From positions 744,001-808,000 of the forward strand of contig JADILM010000007.1 in assembly GCA_016617785.1 (NCBI GenBank): a stretch of DNA of 64,000 bases, in the 5' to 3' direction. A program made the position numbers and the translations under genes. The notes under the pieces were generated by a model that had not been told where the DNA came from, did no database searches, and saw only the letters and a list, made by a program, of their open reading frames with translations. Of this stretch, positions 12,609 to 24,192 are shown one piece after another. The stretch's first letter is position 1; every line of letters starts with the position of its first letter. The stretch is from Sporobolomyces roseus. Its lineage: Eukaryota; Basidiomycota; Microbotryomycetes; Sporidiobolales; Sporidiobolaceae.

Positions 12609-13239
12609 AAGTCGTCTACGCATTTGTATATTCTCCTTGTCGTCGTTGTCAGTCATCTGTGCTTCCTTCCTTGTCTGTTTGTCGTACTTTTCTTGACCCT
12701 TCGCACACACCGCTCAAACGAATTTTCGCAACTTTCGCAACTTTTCCCTTTCATTATACCTCTCTCGCTCGCAGTTACGGAAACACTTTTTGCATGTATG
12801 AAACAAGTCGAATGAATACATTCCTGCCTTGAAACGCGTCGAATAGATCTACAGACCCTTGCAAATTTCATTTGGGCCTCTCCTCGGAGGCCTCCGAGTT
12901 GCTGTTCCTCTCCAAACTCTCCTATTCTCCAATTCCATTTAGCTCACCTCTAGTCACTCTTTTACAAACACACACACTACACCCTCTTCAAGCCTTTACC
13001 ACCCTCTCCCCTTCAGAAGGAAAGTTCGCGTTTTAGATCTTTCAACAAAAAGTCCGTATTTCCATTCTCCATCTCCATGATTCTAGCTCGTGAAAAGCTG
13101 ACATAGAGCAGTATATACAGATCGTGATATTACCTCCAACCCAGTCTGAATCGAACCCTTCCCCTCTCCCTCTCTCTTCTCTCCCCTCCTTCAACGCGAC
13201 TTCTCCTGTCCCCTTCTCTCTTCCCCCTCTCGACATTCT
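12609..13239. other. Intergenic between ATG11 and the Ser-rich gene
   Basis: A pyrimidine-rich 3' UTR and a promoter. A CCTCTCCTCGG/AGGCCTCCGAG-type hairpin lies at about 12876-12901. A TATATA stretch sits near 13112, some 130 bases before the next ATG, and could be a TATA element. No gene is visible. Confidence 0.5.
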
Positions 13240-16200
13240 ATGGCGACTTCACCTCTACTACAACCTTCACCGAATCTAGCAACTTGGGGATGTCATTCGC
13301 CGGGAGGAACAAGCGTTCGTGAACTGCTACAAGATCGAAACAAGAATTCCCCTCTTCCTCCTCCTTCCCCCTCTCTTTCCGAGTCGGGTTTCTCTACCTT
13401 CGTACCTTCTCCCGCGACAGTTCATTCCCCTATCTTCAATTTTGCCGCCCATCATCACTTCGACGACGAGCCTTACACTCCTGAGCCCTCGCAAGAGGAA
13501 AGATTCGACGATTACAACGAAAGGCACTCTCCTCGACTCGCAATTTCGACAAATGCCGATGACTTGGGTCCACCTCGAATGGCATCACCTCCTCTTCCTG
13601 CCTCCCCGAGCAACAACGACGAAACCTTCTCAGACTGCTCTCCTTCACCGTCCATCGCATCGGTTCGAATGGCAAAAGTTGCGTTGATCCCTCATCGACG
13701 GATGGTTCATCCTTCACATGACGCCTCTCGTCTCAGCGCTGCATCAAGCATGCTATCTGGCTCGATCGCAGAGAAGGAGCAAGAGGACGACGATCGATTT
13801 CAAGACAGTGAAAAGGAGGAATGGAACGAGAAAGGAAAGGATAGATCCGCTTTCGTCGAGGATCTGCCTCGGAGCGTCGTCAGCCTGTTTGGACAGACGA
13901 AGGTGCACTCGAACGGCGAGAGCTCCTCTCGTACGGATGGTGCCAAAACTCCTGTTCCTCCACCGAGTGCTCAACTCCGACGTCTCGAAGTGCATCCGGA
14001 GCCCGTCACTCGTACTACACCACCTCTGACGATCAAGAAGAGTGAGAGTCGGCAATCGGAGTTGTCGAGCGAGTCGTGGAAGGAGGATCTCGATGCTGCC
14101 GTCAGACATCTCGAATCAGATCCAAATTTGAAACCGGATGCAGACGCAATGCAGCGAATGAAGAGCATCCTTGGTCAGTCTCGCTTCATCCCCGTTAACC
14201 GTGGTACGAGTCACTGACGCTCTCACTCTCCTTCAACAGGTCCGAAAATGAAGATATTAAGTAAAGCTCCTTGGGATTCGGAATTTGGCGACGATGAACC
14301 TCTCGCATCTGCTATCTCCTCCTCTAGCAACTTCCTACCGACTCGAAGGTCGACCGACATGCTTAGTCGACAAGCTTCCCCTCCTACGACTCTGCCGACG
14401 AGTACACCGAAATCGGCTAAAGATCGCAAGGAGAACATCAAGCCCTCGAAATCTCGAGCTCGCAGTTTCAGCGTCTTGACGTCTCGAAGGAACAACAACA
14501 CGATAGATGAAAACAAGGAGAGGGATGACGCTTTACAAGGACTCGGACTCGGTCTAGGTCAAGTCACAAGTCTCCCCGATTCGCCCTCGAAACGCTCGTT
14601 CAAGGGTCTCGTCAAGTCGTATTCGGGACTTCCCTCGAGTGACTCCTTCCACGACCTCTCAGCTCGAACGAAATCACAATTGGACTTCACCTCTTGCAAC
14701 AAGCAATCTTCTCCACTTGAAATCTCCTCACCGACTGTCACCATCGTTTCGGAACGTCAGCGAGTTGAAGCTGGACAACTTCGCAAGCCTAGTCGAGCCG
14801 CACCCCCTCCCGTCACCTTCGATCTCGTCGCGTCAAGGCAGCCGTCAAGTGACGTTCCTCGTTCAGCACCTCCAACAGTTTCCACCTTTGCTCGTTCCGA
14901 TTCTCACGCCAGTCTTCTCGTTCGACATGCTCCTTCCCATACCTCATCGAGTACTACTCTCGCAAGCTCGTCCTCCCCTTCAACGCCGAGTGCCTTCGTC
15001 GGTGCACCTCCATCTCCAACTTCGCCCGATGGAATGAAGGGATCTTACTTCACGGCTGTTCCTGGAGGTGCTGGTCACTCTCCTGCCACGCCATACAGTT
15101 TTGGACACCATCTCATCTCGCTCGAGGAGGCTCGTCAACGAGAAACGGATAATCGAGCCGCTTCTCACCGCAAGATCACCCCTCCTTCGACTCGCCTCAC
15201 TGGCCACGACTCCTCAACTTCGCTGTCGAGCAAGAATCGCACTCGGGAGTCTACTCTCGAGTCGGTTGGAACTCGCAAGACCTCGACAACTCCTCCAGCT
15301 ACACAGTTCAGCCATTCCTCTCCCGCGAACGCAGCCACTTCCCTTCCTACGCCACGGTCTCTTAAGCCAAAGAAGAGTGGTTTTCTCAAGCGCATGATGG
15401 GTGGTGCAGATAGAACAGAACGCATGGAAATGCCGAACACCGTCACCTCCTCCATTGAACAGGTTCGCTTTACGGAAGAACCTCGCCCAATCATCACTTC
15501 GAGTGCAAGCATTCCTTCTCTTACTTCGATCAGTGCTCCTTCATCGCTCTCGAAAGCCACTGCACTCAAGACACCTCATCTCGCCTCCCCCAATCCCGCC
15601 GCCAGTCCCTCTCTTCACTCGAGCAGAGTTAATTTCGGGGCAACACCTACCCCCGATCCGAATCAACGTCTTCGCAAAGGCTTCGCACCTTCCCTCTCCC
15701 TTCGCCCAGTATCGATGGCATTCTCCGCAGGTCTCCCTTCAGATTTCCTCGCAAACTTGGCCGCCGCAGAAACAGCAAACGCCAACCACAAAACTTCCCC
15801 TAACGCTCCCGAAGCTCTCGTCTCGCCGAATGCACCCTCCTTCAAATCCGTTACTTCCACTGCTCCCACCTCAGTCTTTGACGAAGCTGTTCTCTCACCT
15901 TCCGCCCTCCCTCTAACTCCTCTCACTCCAACTTTCCCTCTTTCGCCGGCCGTTTCGCCTGGTTTCCAAGACGAACTATCCAGAAAGTACGCCTCCCTAC
16001 AGGACGAGTACGTTAAAGCGCAGAAGACATGGAAAGCGATTCAATGGGAGTTGGAATCCCAGATCCGTTCGTTGCAAATCGAACTGGAAATGACAAAGGA
16101 GGAGAAATTACAGGTCGAAGCTTTAATTGACGACTCTGATTGCGAGAAGGTGAGTCGTCACAGTCCTTGTCGAGTTCATTCCCGTGTGCTGACTTCTACG

Positions 16201-16383
16201 TCTCTGTAGTGCGGAAGTTGCGGAACTTCGAAAGGTATCGCTTCAACAACGTCTTCGATCATACAAAGACCTCGTTTCAAGGTATGTCCCGCTTCTCGCT
16301 CCGCTGCTTGCTCTTATGCTGACGATGCTGCACTCTCACAGGGTCAAGCTGGTAGCGGTACTCTCTTCGGTAGTGAAACCTAG
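13240..16383 (+). CDS. Large Ser/Pro/Thr-rich protein of unknown function
   Basis: I do not recognise this gene. Four exons: 13240-14173, 14240-16149, 16210-16281 and 16342-16383, about 985 aa, with the frame kept throughout. Most of it is low-complexity Ser/Pro/Thr sequence. Distinct islands are an N-terminal PNLATWGCHSPGG, an acidic helix with LDAAVRHLESDPNLKPDADAM, KAPWDSEFGDDEPL, a basic patch SGFLKRMMGG and, near the C-terminus, a coiled coil (LQDEYVKAQKTWKAIQWELE onward) that ends in a CGSCG pair. The coding strand uses the same codon style as its neighbours. The stop TAG is followed at once by GTAAGC, so a further intron may lie in the 3' UTR. The islands plus coiled coil suggest a scaffold or polarity protein, but this is only a guess. 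Confidence 0.8.
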
Positions 16384-16730
16384 GTAAGCATATCTCATGT
16401 TCTGTGCGAACTGGACACCTGAACTGACTCTTCTCTCCTCTATAGGGTGTCAACGCTCAAGCTTGACGTCGACATTGTATCAGTATCAACCTTTCGTTCA
16501 TCCATTCTATACCCGTCCTATCCTTATTTATCCATCCCATCTATTTTATTTTCGTTTGTATGCCTTTGTTCACCCACCACCTCATCTTTTCGTTTCACTA
16601 CCCGACTTGTTCGCTCTCGTCAATCGCCACCCCTTGTTGCTTTTCGTTCCAATGACGAGCTACCTGAGAGATGAAGAAAGCTGTTGCCCCTCTTCCTCAT
16701 CCTTGTCGCTTCGATTCCTTCTTCCACACC
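16384..16730. other. 3' UTR with probable intron, and GST promoter
   Basis: A GTAAGC...CTATAG interval (about 16384-16445) directly after the stop looks like a 3' UTR intron of the upstream gene. The rest is pyrimidine-rich and I see no gene. Confidence 0.45.
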
Positions 16731-17577
16731 ATGGCCTCCCTTCGCTTATATACTTCGAATGCTTCTCCCTTCTGTCTCAAGGTCTGTCCCCTATCGCTCG
16801 TCGTTCGGGTAAAACGATCAGAGTTGACACGCATCACAGATTATGGTTCTCCTCCGGGAGCTCAAACTGACCAACGTCGAGTTCGATTACTCTGTCAAAG
16901 CGTTTCCGACGTTTACATCAACGGCTCACTCTCACCTGGCGCCTTTGGGGAAGATTCCCGCCCTCACGGTTCAAGACTCGTCGGAAACCGCTCCAAAGGT
17001 TCTATTTGGCTCTCAAGTCATCGCACAATACCTCGACAGTATCTCACCAGAGCGAAAGGCGTTACCCGCTCCCGGAAGTTTCGAACGATTCGAAGCATTG
17101 ACTCTGGAGTCACTTGCTGATGGTGTTTTCGATGCTGCACTGAACCTACGCTACGAGCGTCTCGAACGTGTGAGTACCAGAAGCCTGAGATGCTCGCCGA
17201 TGCAAGCTCACGACCTTGATTGCCGAGTACAGCCTTCCGAATTATTGTGGAAAGAATTCGTCGACGGTCAACTTTCGAAGATTACTCGAGCTATACCACT
17301 GCTATCGAAACGAGCCACCTCGATCGACCCTTCTGCAGAGATCCTGCCGCTTGGTGGAGTGAGTCTTACGAATCTTCCATGCCCAAGATTCGGAAATGCG
17401 CTGACTGTCGCTGCTCTCTGCCCTGATTAGATCGCCTCCGCGATAGCCCTCTACTACGTCGATCGGAGGGCTCCCGACTCAAAATGGAGAGATCTTGAGG
17501 GAGGGAAGGCGCTAGAAGCTTGGTTCGAAAAAGTCAAGCTGCGACCTTCATGGACTGAGACCCCTTTCGTCAAGTGA
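16731..17577 (+). CDS. Glutathione S-transferase-like protein
   Basis: Likely a cytosolic glutathione transferase or related thioredoxin-fold enzyme that conjugates glutathione to electrophiles. Four exons: 16731-16781, 16840-17169, 17233-17358 and 17431-17577, 217 aa, the usual size for the family. The N-terminus reads MASLRLYTSNASPFCLK, with the SPFC motif typical of fungal GSTs, followed by the cis-proline block LGKIPALTV and the FGSQVIAQYLD segment that binds the glutathione gamma-glutamyl group. The helical C-terminal domain has ALTLESLADGVFDAAL and YYVDRR. The first intron uses an uncommon GTCTGT donor. Substrate unknown. Confidence 0.85.
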
Positions 17578-18457
17578 ACTAGAGTAATGTAGGATATTGT
17601 GCAGCTTCTACTCTATCGACATGATGCTAGCATCGAGATCTCTTCGTGATCTGGTCAGAGAGTAGCCTTCGATCGTTTCCGTCTCAACGACGATGCGAAA
17701 TCTATTCTTCCCATCGGCTTGATCTCACTTAAATGGCGGTCGGAAGCCACGAGTAATGGCTGATCACGTGCGGCTATTTCTCGTTGCGAGCGGACGATGC
17801 TCGAGACGCTCTGCAAAAATCAAGCTTTGACAACTTTCTCTTTGAAGATCGCGACACTAGCTCTTTCGCGTGCTTTGCACGTTTTACGAAACCAAGCACG
17901 CAAGACTACACGAGAGCTGGCAAGTCGATCACTGCGCCTCGGAAACATGCGACGACTTTGCCTTCTCCCTTAACCGACGATTATTCCCTTTCTATTCGAC
18001 TCTCCTTCCGCTCAGGTATCATCGACTCCAGCCGGCTCTTGATCATTGCTTTGTTGTCTTGGATGTATCATGCGAATGCTCGAGCCATTTGTACATTGAG
18101 AGAACGTTCATTGTCCAATTTTCCCTTTAGCAGAGAAATGGCTTGTCGTTTCGCGCAAAATTCGACTCGCCTCGAATTCTGTCGCAGACTGACTGGAGAT
18201 TGCTTTACTGCTCGGCTTGCTCTTGCTTTACCTTCATCCACCCACTTCTACACCCCTCAAGTCTTCTCGCTCGAGCCCAACGACTCGTAGTTTCTTCCTT
18301 TGTTCGCGAAATCTTGGTGAGTTCGTTCCTCTCTCATCTCCCTCTCGCCAACGCTCACTCGGATCTAGCTTCCTTAGCTCCCTCCCTCCTATCCTTCACT
18401 TCCCTTCCAACAGAGGCTGGTCCTCCCGTTCCCCCTTCGACTTTCATTCCATTCGAC
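17578..18457. other. Intergenic between GST and GH16 gene
   Basis: About 880 bases. An open frame at 17784-18290 has no domain-like content. A CACGTG palindrome near 17765 is a possible bHLH-type binding site. I read this as the GH16 gene promoter and 5' UTR. Confidence 0.5.
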
Positions 18458-19935
18458 ATGCTTTCCTCGACGTTGACCGTCCTTTCCCTCATTTTCGCCA
18501 CTCTCGCTCCTACGCCAGCCGTAGCGCAGCTGAACAGCACCCTTTCTCGACGAGACCCTCGACCTCGACCTGCTGCGCAGGGACAGCATGCTCCTTCCTC
18601 CCAAAAGAAACCTTCTCGCAGACGACGCTCAATTCCCGAATCTTCCTCATCAAGCTTGACCTCCGAAGCAGCACTCGTCAAGAAGCGCAGCAAGCGTAGA
18701 GTGAATCCGAAGCCTCGTAGGGTCCCTTTGAACCCGAAATATAAGAAACGAAGCGAAATTCCTCAAACTTCTTACTCTCTCGCTCAATCTTCGATGGGGG
18801 GCTACAGCTTCTTCGACAACTGGGACTGGTTCACGTGGGCTGATCCAACCCACGGCGCCGTGAACTACAACTCGGAGGAGGATAGTTGGAAAAATGGTCT
18901 CGTTTACGTCCCTTCCCCGGCTCGCGACACAACGATCATGCGAGTCGACTCCTGGACGAACCTCCCTTATGGCCAACTTCGTAACTCGGTACGTATCTCG
19001 TCTAAGCAGAAGGTAGACATCGGGTCAATCGTTATCGCCGACATCAACCATATTCCGTTCGGCCCGTCAGTCTGGGGAGCGTTCTGGATGGTTGGTGACA
19101 ATTGGCCGTATGGAGGAGAGATTGATATCCTAGAGGGTGTCCACAAGTGAGTGACTGCATCTCCCTCCTCGTTTTCCGACTTTCAGCACTGACCTATTGA
19201 TCCTCTTCTCAGCTCAAACACGAATCAAGCGACTCTTCATACTTCTCCTGGATGTACTCTTTCGACACCTATGCAGGCCTCGGGTAACATCCTCACTACA
19301 GAGTGCGTTCGACGATTCTGTCTGTATCCAACGAACTCAAGCTAATCTTTCAATCGTCAAACAGGTGCAACGCCTTCGAAAACTGGAACATCGGTTGTGG
19401 AGTACAAGACCCTTCACCGACGAGCTACGGCAAAGGCTGGAACGACAATGGTGGAGGTGTTTCCGTCACTCAGTGGGATGAAACTGGAATCTCGATGTGG
19501 AGTTTCCTCGTGAGTTCCGCTTTCTTTTTCTCCCTCTACTGCTCGTATATCCTCTCGTACTGATATCGAGCTTCCGATCTTACAGCGCAAGGATATTCCC
19601 GCCGATATTGAAGCGGGTAAACCTGATCCATCGAAATGGGGAATCCCTCGAGCTCGTTTCGACGCAACTTCTTGCGACATGACCAAGTATTTCGCATCTC
19701 AGAGCATCGTGTTCGATATCACTTTAGGAGGAGATTGGTACGCAGAGTTTTTTCAGATCGAAAGGTGACAGAACGTCGTTTCCTGACTATTCTTCGCTTC
19801 GCTTGGAACAGGGCTGGTGCAAACTACAAGGAGCAGGGCTTCCCCGGTACATGGCAAGAATCGATCATGAAGCCGTCAAATTTCGAGCAAGCTTATTTCG
19901 AAGTAGGTTACGTGAAGGTCTTCAAGCGGGACTAG
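18458..19935 (+). CDS. Secreted GH16 endo-1,3(4)-beta-glucanase-like protein
   Basis: An extracellular or wall-bound glycoside hydrolase family 16 enzyme that would cleave beta-1,3/1,4-glucan, similar in layout to basidiomycete laminarinases. Five exons: 18458-19146, 19213-19302, 19365-19509, 19586-19737 and 19812-19935, 399 aa. Residues 1-24 form a signal peptide ending PTPAVAQ. A basic stretch with several dibasic Kex2-type sites (KKRSKRR, KYKKRSE) forms a pro-region of about 85 residues. The catalytic domain starts at MGGYSFFDNWDWF and holds the active-site motif GEIDILEG, where the first Glu is the nucleophile and the last the acid/base. GFPGTWQ and the strand YFEVGYVKVFKRD close the fold. 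An upstream in-frame ATG at 18143 exists, but 18458 gives the signal peptide. A damaged copy lies at 35.2-35.4 kb. Confidence 0.93.
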
Positions 19936-20491
19936 AGCAGCCGCTCGCTATCTCTATCTCTCTCATCCGACCCTATCTTGATCGTTATCCCTCGCATTTG
20001 TCGTTCCCAACCGCAGTCCTATAGATTCATTACGTTACTTTGTCGTTTTCGCATCTTCCTTTTATCGTTCTCCCTTCTCTCCCCGGTTGTCAATATCATG
20101 CTGTCATGTCTCCTTCAGTACCCCATCATCCGTCGGATTCAATCCAGAGAAGCGTACTCATCTCGGAGACTGTCACTAAGTAGGATTTCGCTTTGAACAA
20201 GCATCGTTTCAAATATCTCAGATGGGGTAGAGAGACTAGAGCTAAACGAACAGATGATACAACTGATTTGGTAACAAACAAACGAAAGAAATGAGCGAAG
20301 AGAAAAACAAGAGCTTGCAAATGAGGGTAAGTGAGAGAGAGAGGGAAAGATCGGAAAATACGAGGTAAAGGGCGGGATGGTGTGTACACAGGGGAGGACG
20401 ACAATCGTATATGAGTCGAGTAGGACAAGGGGCAAGGGGGGATAAGGGAAGCTTTATAGATCAAGCTAAAGGATGAAGGGGTAAAATTATT
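19936..20491. other. Convergent 3' ends of GH16 gene and WC-1
   Basis: Contains the two facing 3' UTRs. The open frames on the minus strand (about 20126-20464) are Ser/Leu-rich with no motif. I see nothing else. Confidence 0.5.
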
Positions 20492-23400
20492 CTATGGTCG
20501 GTTAACGTGGTAGCCGAAGTGAGGTGGAGGCATCGGTGGGATGAGCGTGTCTCCGTATGTAGGAGGAGCGACAGCGAAGACTTGTGAAGGTGGTCGAAGG
20601 AGCTGAGGGCGTTGTTCTTGTGGAGAGAAGGCTTTACTATACGTTTGACTCGAAGGTGAATTGGTTGTCGGATTCGTTGATGCTCCTGACGATTCTCGAG
20701 ACCCAGATCCAGGTCGAGACTCGTCGGAGCTCGAGTTGACGTTGCTGCCGCTGTTGACAGGAGGAGCGGGAACAGCAGCGGCATCGGCCTTTTTCTTGAC
20801 GTCGGCAGCTTGTGAACGAGCTTTCGACCATCGCAACCCGCAAGCGTTACAGAGAGTCTTGGGTCCCGTAGCTGTCAAGAATAATCTTGGTCAGTAAGAA
20901 CAAGGAGAAGCGCGAAGAGGAAGAGAGTCGTAACTCACGTCCAGATCTCCATTCCGCCGAAGTCGTTCTACCGCAATTCGCGCAAGCACGTTGAGCTGTA
21001 CCCCCTTTGTTCGATGAAGCAGGTTTGACTGATTCCTCCCTCTTTCGTTTGAGCGCCGAAAGAGCTTCCTTCTCTTCTCTCAACTTCTTGTTCGTCAAGC
21101 GCATTTGATGCAACTCGAATTGCCAACTCGTTCCTCGAGTAACGTTGAGTTCGTCAAAGACGTTATCGGATTGCGAATTGGGAGAAGCGAGAGATTTGAA
21201 GGTGGAGGGAACGGCGGAGAAAGAGGAACCTGCCGAGTTGGTCGAAGGAGCAGTGCCAGCTGAGCGACCTCCGAAAGCGGGAAGAGCGAGAGCAGTCGAA
21301 GATCCTCCTCCAGCAGTAGCGGTCGCCGTGGATCCATCCGACGAGAGGACACCGGATCGAGGAGCTTTCGGTGCCGTGAGGTGAGCGTGTCGTTTGTTCA
21401 TTTCACTCGATAGGAGGTTGATTTGAGCGATGACCGAAACTTGCTTCTTGCCAACAGCGGGGAGATTGGGAGTTGAGGGCTCCTCCTGATCGCTTCGAGC
21501 AGGGTAGAAGTGGGTGACGACGTCGACGGGTCCATCGGAACCGATCAATTGATGCTGAACTTGAGATGGCGTCCCTTCGGCAGCCTTGATGAGCGCTTGC
21601 ATGACTCCCGAAGCGTCTCGATTCGGACAGAGGTCGGCGAAAGACTTGCCAACGACGCTGTACTTCGAATCAGTACCGAGAACGTTTCCAGCTGTTCGTG
21701 TCGCCGTGAGGAAGATTCCGTCGACGCAGACCTTGGCCCAGAATTCCGAATCTCCCATTCCTCCAGCTCGTTCGAGATCTTGCCATGACATCTTGTAAAC
21801 CTCCCTCGGTCGACCACTGAGAATGACACACTTGCGTCCCTTGCCTTGTTCGAGGTGAAGTCGACCAGAGGCTTCGAACCACATGTAACCCGAGTTTTTG
21901 CGACGAATTCGATAGACGAGATTGACGCTGGCGTGAGTTGCAACTCCTGCATCCTTGAGCTCGCGTTGAACTGAGACGATGTCGGAAGGGTGACAGAACG
22001 AAGCGAGAGTCTTGCCGAGTAGTTCGCTGGGTTCGTATTCGAGGAGGTTTCGAGCGGCGGGAGAAACGTAGAGTAGAGCACCCTTGAGCGATAGAACGTG
22101 AACGAGATCGTCGCACTATGGGCATGGAAGAATGTCAGTCTCGCACGACAAGAAAAGAGGCGAAAACAGAGTTGGCGTACCTGATCGACCATGAGCCTCA
22201 TAAACTGTTTCCTCACTGCCTCGTTCGCGACTCCGTTCAATCCATGTTGAGCCACCAAGTCAATAACCTCTCCAGGATCCGAGGTAGTCACTTGCTCCCT
22301 CAAGGTTTGAATCGAGTTGGACGATTCATTCTTGAGCATCTGTTGCTGAGCTTGAGCACCTTGAAGAGCCGTCTCCTCGAGTTGTTCGATAGCGCTGGCG
22401 ATCTCGGCACTCGTGACTGAAGGGTTGCGAGCGATCGTAGCGTGAACGACCGAGTAGTTGACGACGTAGGAACCATTCGTCATCTTGTCGAGGATAGCGG
22501 CGGGTTGATCAACGAGGTCGACTTGGAATCCAACGATGAAATCGATCTCGCCCGTGTTATTCCATGAGATCGGAATACAGGTGACGAGGTTGATGAACGG
22601 TTTACCTCCCTTTTGATAGTTGATGAGAGAAGCTTGACATTCTTGAAGACCATTGAGGTTCGTTCGAAGGTGATTCGCAGCGTTCGAATCGGTGTAACGA
22701 CGCTTCTCTCCCTTTCGAACTTGCTGATCTCCGGGAGCTTGGAGGAAACGACCTATCGAAGAGGGGCGAGAAATCAAGTCAGCAAACTAGGAAGAAGCGA
22801 CAAAAGTGAGTGAGAGGGAACGTACAAGATCGACCGAGAATTTCCTCTCTCGAATAGCCCGTCAACTTGCAAAACGTCTCACTGACATAGATCGAAGGAG
22901 TGTCGGGAGCTTTCGCATCAGCGACGATGAACGAACAACTCATATCGATAGCTCCAACGTTGATGACTGGATTCTTTCGACCGACGACTCGAGCGAGAAC
23001 TCCAATGAGATCGAACCCAGAAGATGCATAGACTGAGGGAGGAGCCATAGTCGGTCCAGAGAAGGCAGACTGAGGCTGTTGAGGCTGCTGAGGCATTTGT
23101 GGTTGATGCGTGTAACCTCCTCCTCCTAGTGAACGTCTCTTCGCATGATGGTAAGACTCGGCAGCTGGAGTTGTCGTCTTCGAAGAGGCGATTCCATCGT
23201 TGAATCCGGAGAGAGATCCTTCGTTGAGCGAGTAAGCCGTGTTCTCCGTAGTTCCGTACAAGTCGTAAGTTGGTCCAGCTGTCGTGTCGTAAGGAGGATT
23301 CGTGATGTTCGAGTTGTAAGACGGGAAAGGGGAAGAAACGGGAGAGCGAAGGGAAGAGTGTTGGTGGTGATGAGAGTTACTCGCGCCTGAGTAAGATTGA

Positions 23401-24080
23401 CGAGGAGAAGCTTGAGTGAGGGGAAGTCGAGCAGGGTAGGAGAAGGCTCGCATAGGGATGTCGGTGATCGATGTTCTAGTCGAACGAGGTACTCCGTTCG
23501 CGATAACCGGTCCTTGACTACTGTTTCCGTTCTCCATCGCTGTCGATCCTGGATGAACCTTTGTCGACGAAGGAGTTATCGAGATGCTACCCGCTCGCAA
23601 CCTAGCGAAAGCCTCTGCCGCACTCGTCGTTCCGTACTGACTCCTCGAACCCCTTCCCGCTTCTAATCCCGTCATACTAACCGACCTCGAAGGTCCCATA
23701 TCCATTGAGTGACGACTCGACGAGGGTCCTCCAACGACGTTCGATACTCCAGTCAAATCATAATCCATATCCATTGATAAAGGGTTGACACTTCCACCTC
23801 CTCCCATCGTTCCATAATTCGAAGCATTTCCATAATCCATTCCATTATCCATCGCTCCCGAAGTCGAGTATGTAGTCATCGGACTGTCGTGTACCGAACG
23901 TGTTTGAGGGAGAGAGATGGAGTTGTAAGCGTCTTGTTCTTGTTGTTCTTGTTGTTGCAAATGTTGTTGTTGCAAAGCGAGAGGAGTTGGTCCGTACGAA
24001 GCTTCAATCGGGTCGAAGCTGACGGAAGAGGAGAGGGATTGGTCGGTGAAACCACCGTGGTCGTTCCAATGATGCGACAT
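20492..24080 (-). CDS. WC-1: White collar 1 blue-light receptor and transcription factor (LOV-PAS-PAS-GATA)
   Basis: A nuclear flavin photoreceptor that works with WC-2 to switch on light-induced genes. Four exons: 24080-22826, 22752-22181, 22115-20939 and 20871-20492, about 1127 aa. The N-terminal third is Ser/Gln-rich. The LOV domain follows (about residues 375-500): CSFIVADAKAPDTPSIYVSE, LTGYSREEILG, then GRSCRFLQAPG with the photo-adduct Cys, and GEIDFIVGFQVDL. The Cys codon is split by the first intron. A second PAS (LLYVSPAARNLLEYEPSELL) and a third PAS-like region follow. The C-terminus has a GATA finger C-X2-C-X18-C-X2-C (CANCGRTTSAEWRSGPTGPK then TLCNACG), assembled across the last intron. 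The start at 24080 is chosen because a 58-nt 5' UTR intron (24135-24192) removes the longer frame upstream. Confidence 0.96.
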
Positions 24081-24134
24081 TGGGAAACGATTGAAAGGTG
24101 GTGGGAAGGTTTTGAGAGTAAAGAGTGGAAAGAA

Positions 24135-24192
24135 CTGTGAAGACGAGCGAGTCAGCATAAGCCCGTCGGTGAGAGCGAGAAGCGGAGCGTAC
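24135..24192 (-). other. 5' UTR intron of WC-1
   Basis: On the minus strand it runs GTACGC...TGCTGACTCG...CACAG, with a good branch site. It sits 54 bases before the chosen ATG and shows that the upstream MLTRSS frame is not coding. Confidence 0.65.

Noticed and set aside
17784..18290. A 168-codon open frame between the GST and GH16 genes
   Set aside because: No motif, uneven composition, and it runs into the GH16 5' region; most likely promoter and 5' UTR sequence.
24080..24158. Upstream WC-1 start giving an extra 26 residues (MLTRSS...)
   Set aside because: Most of it lies inside a well-formed 5' UTR intron.
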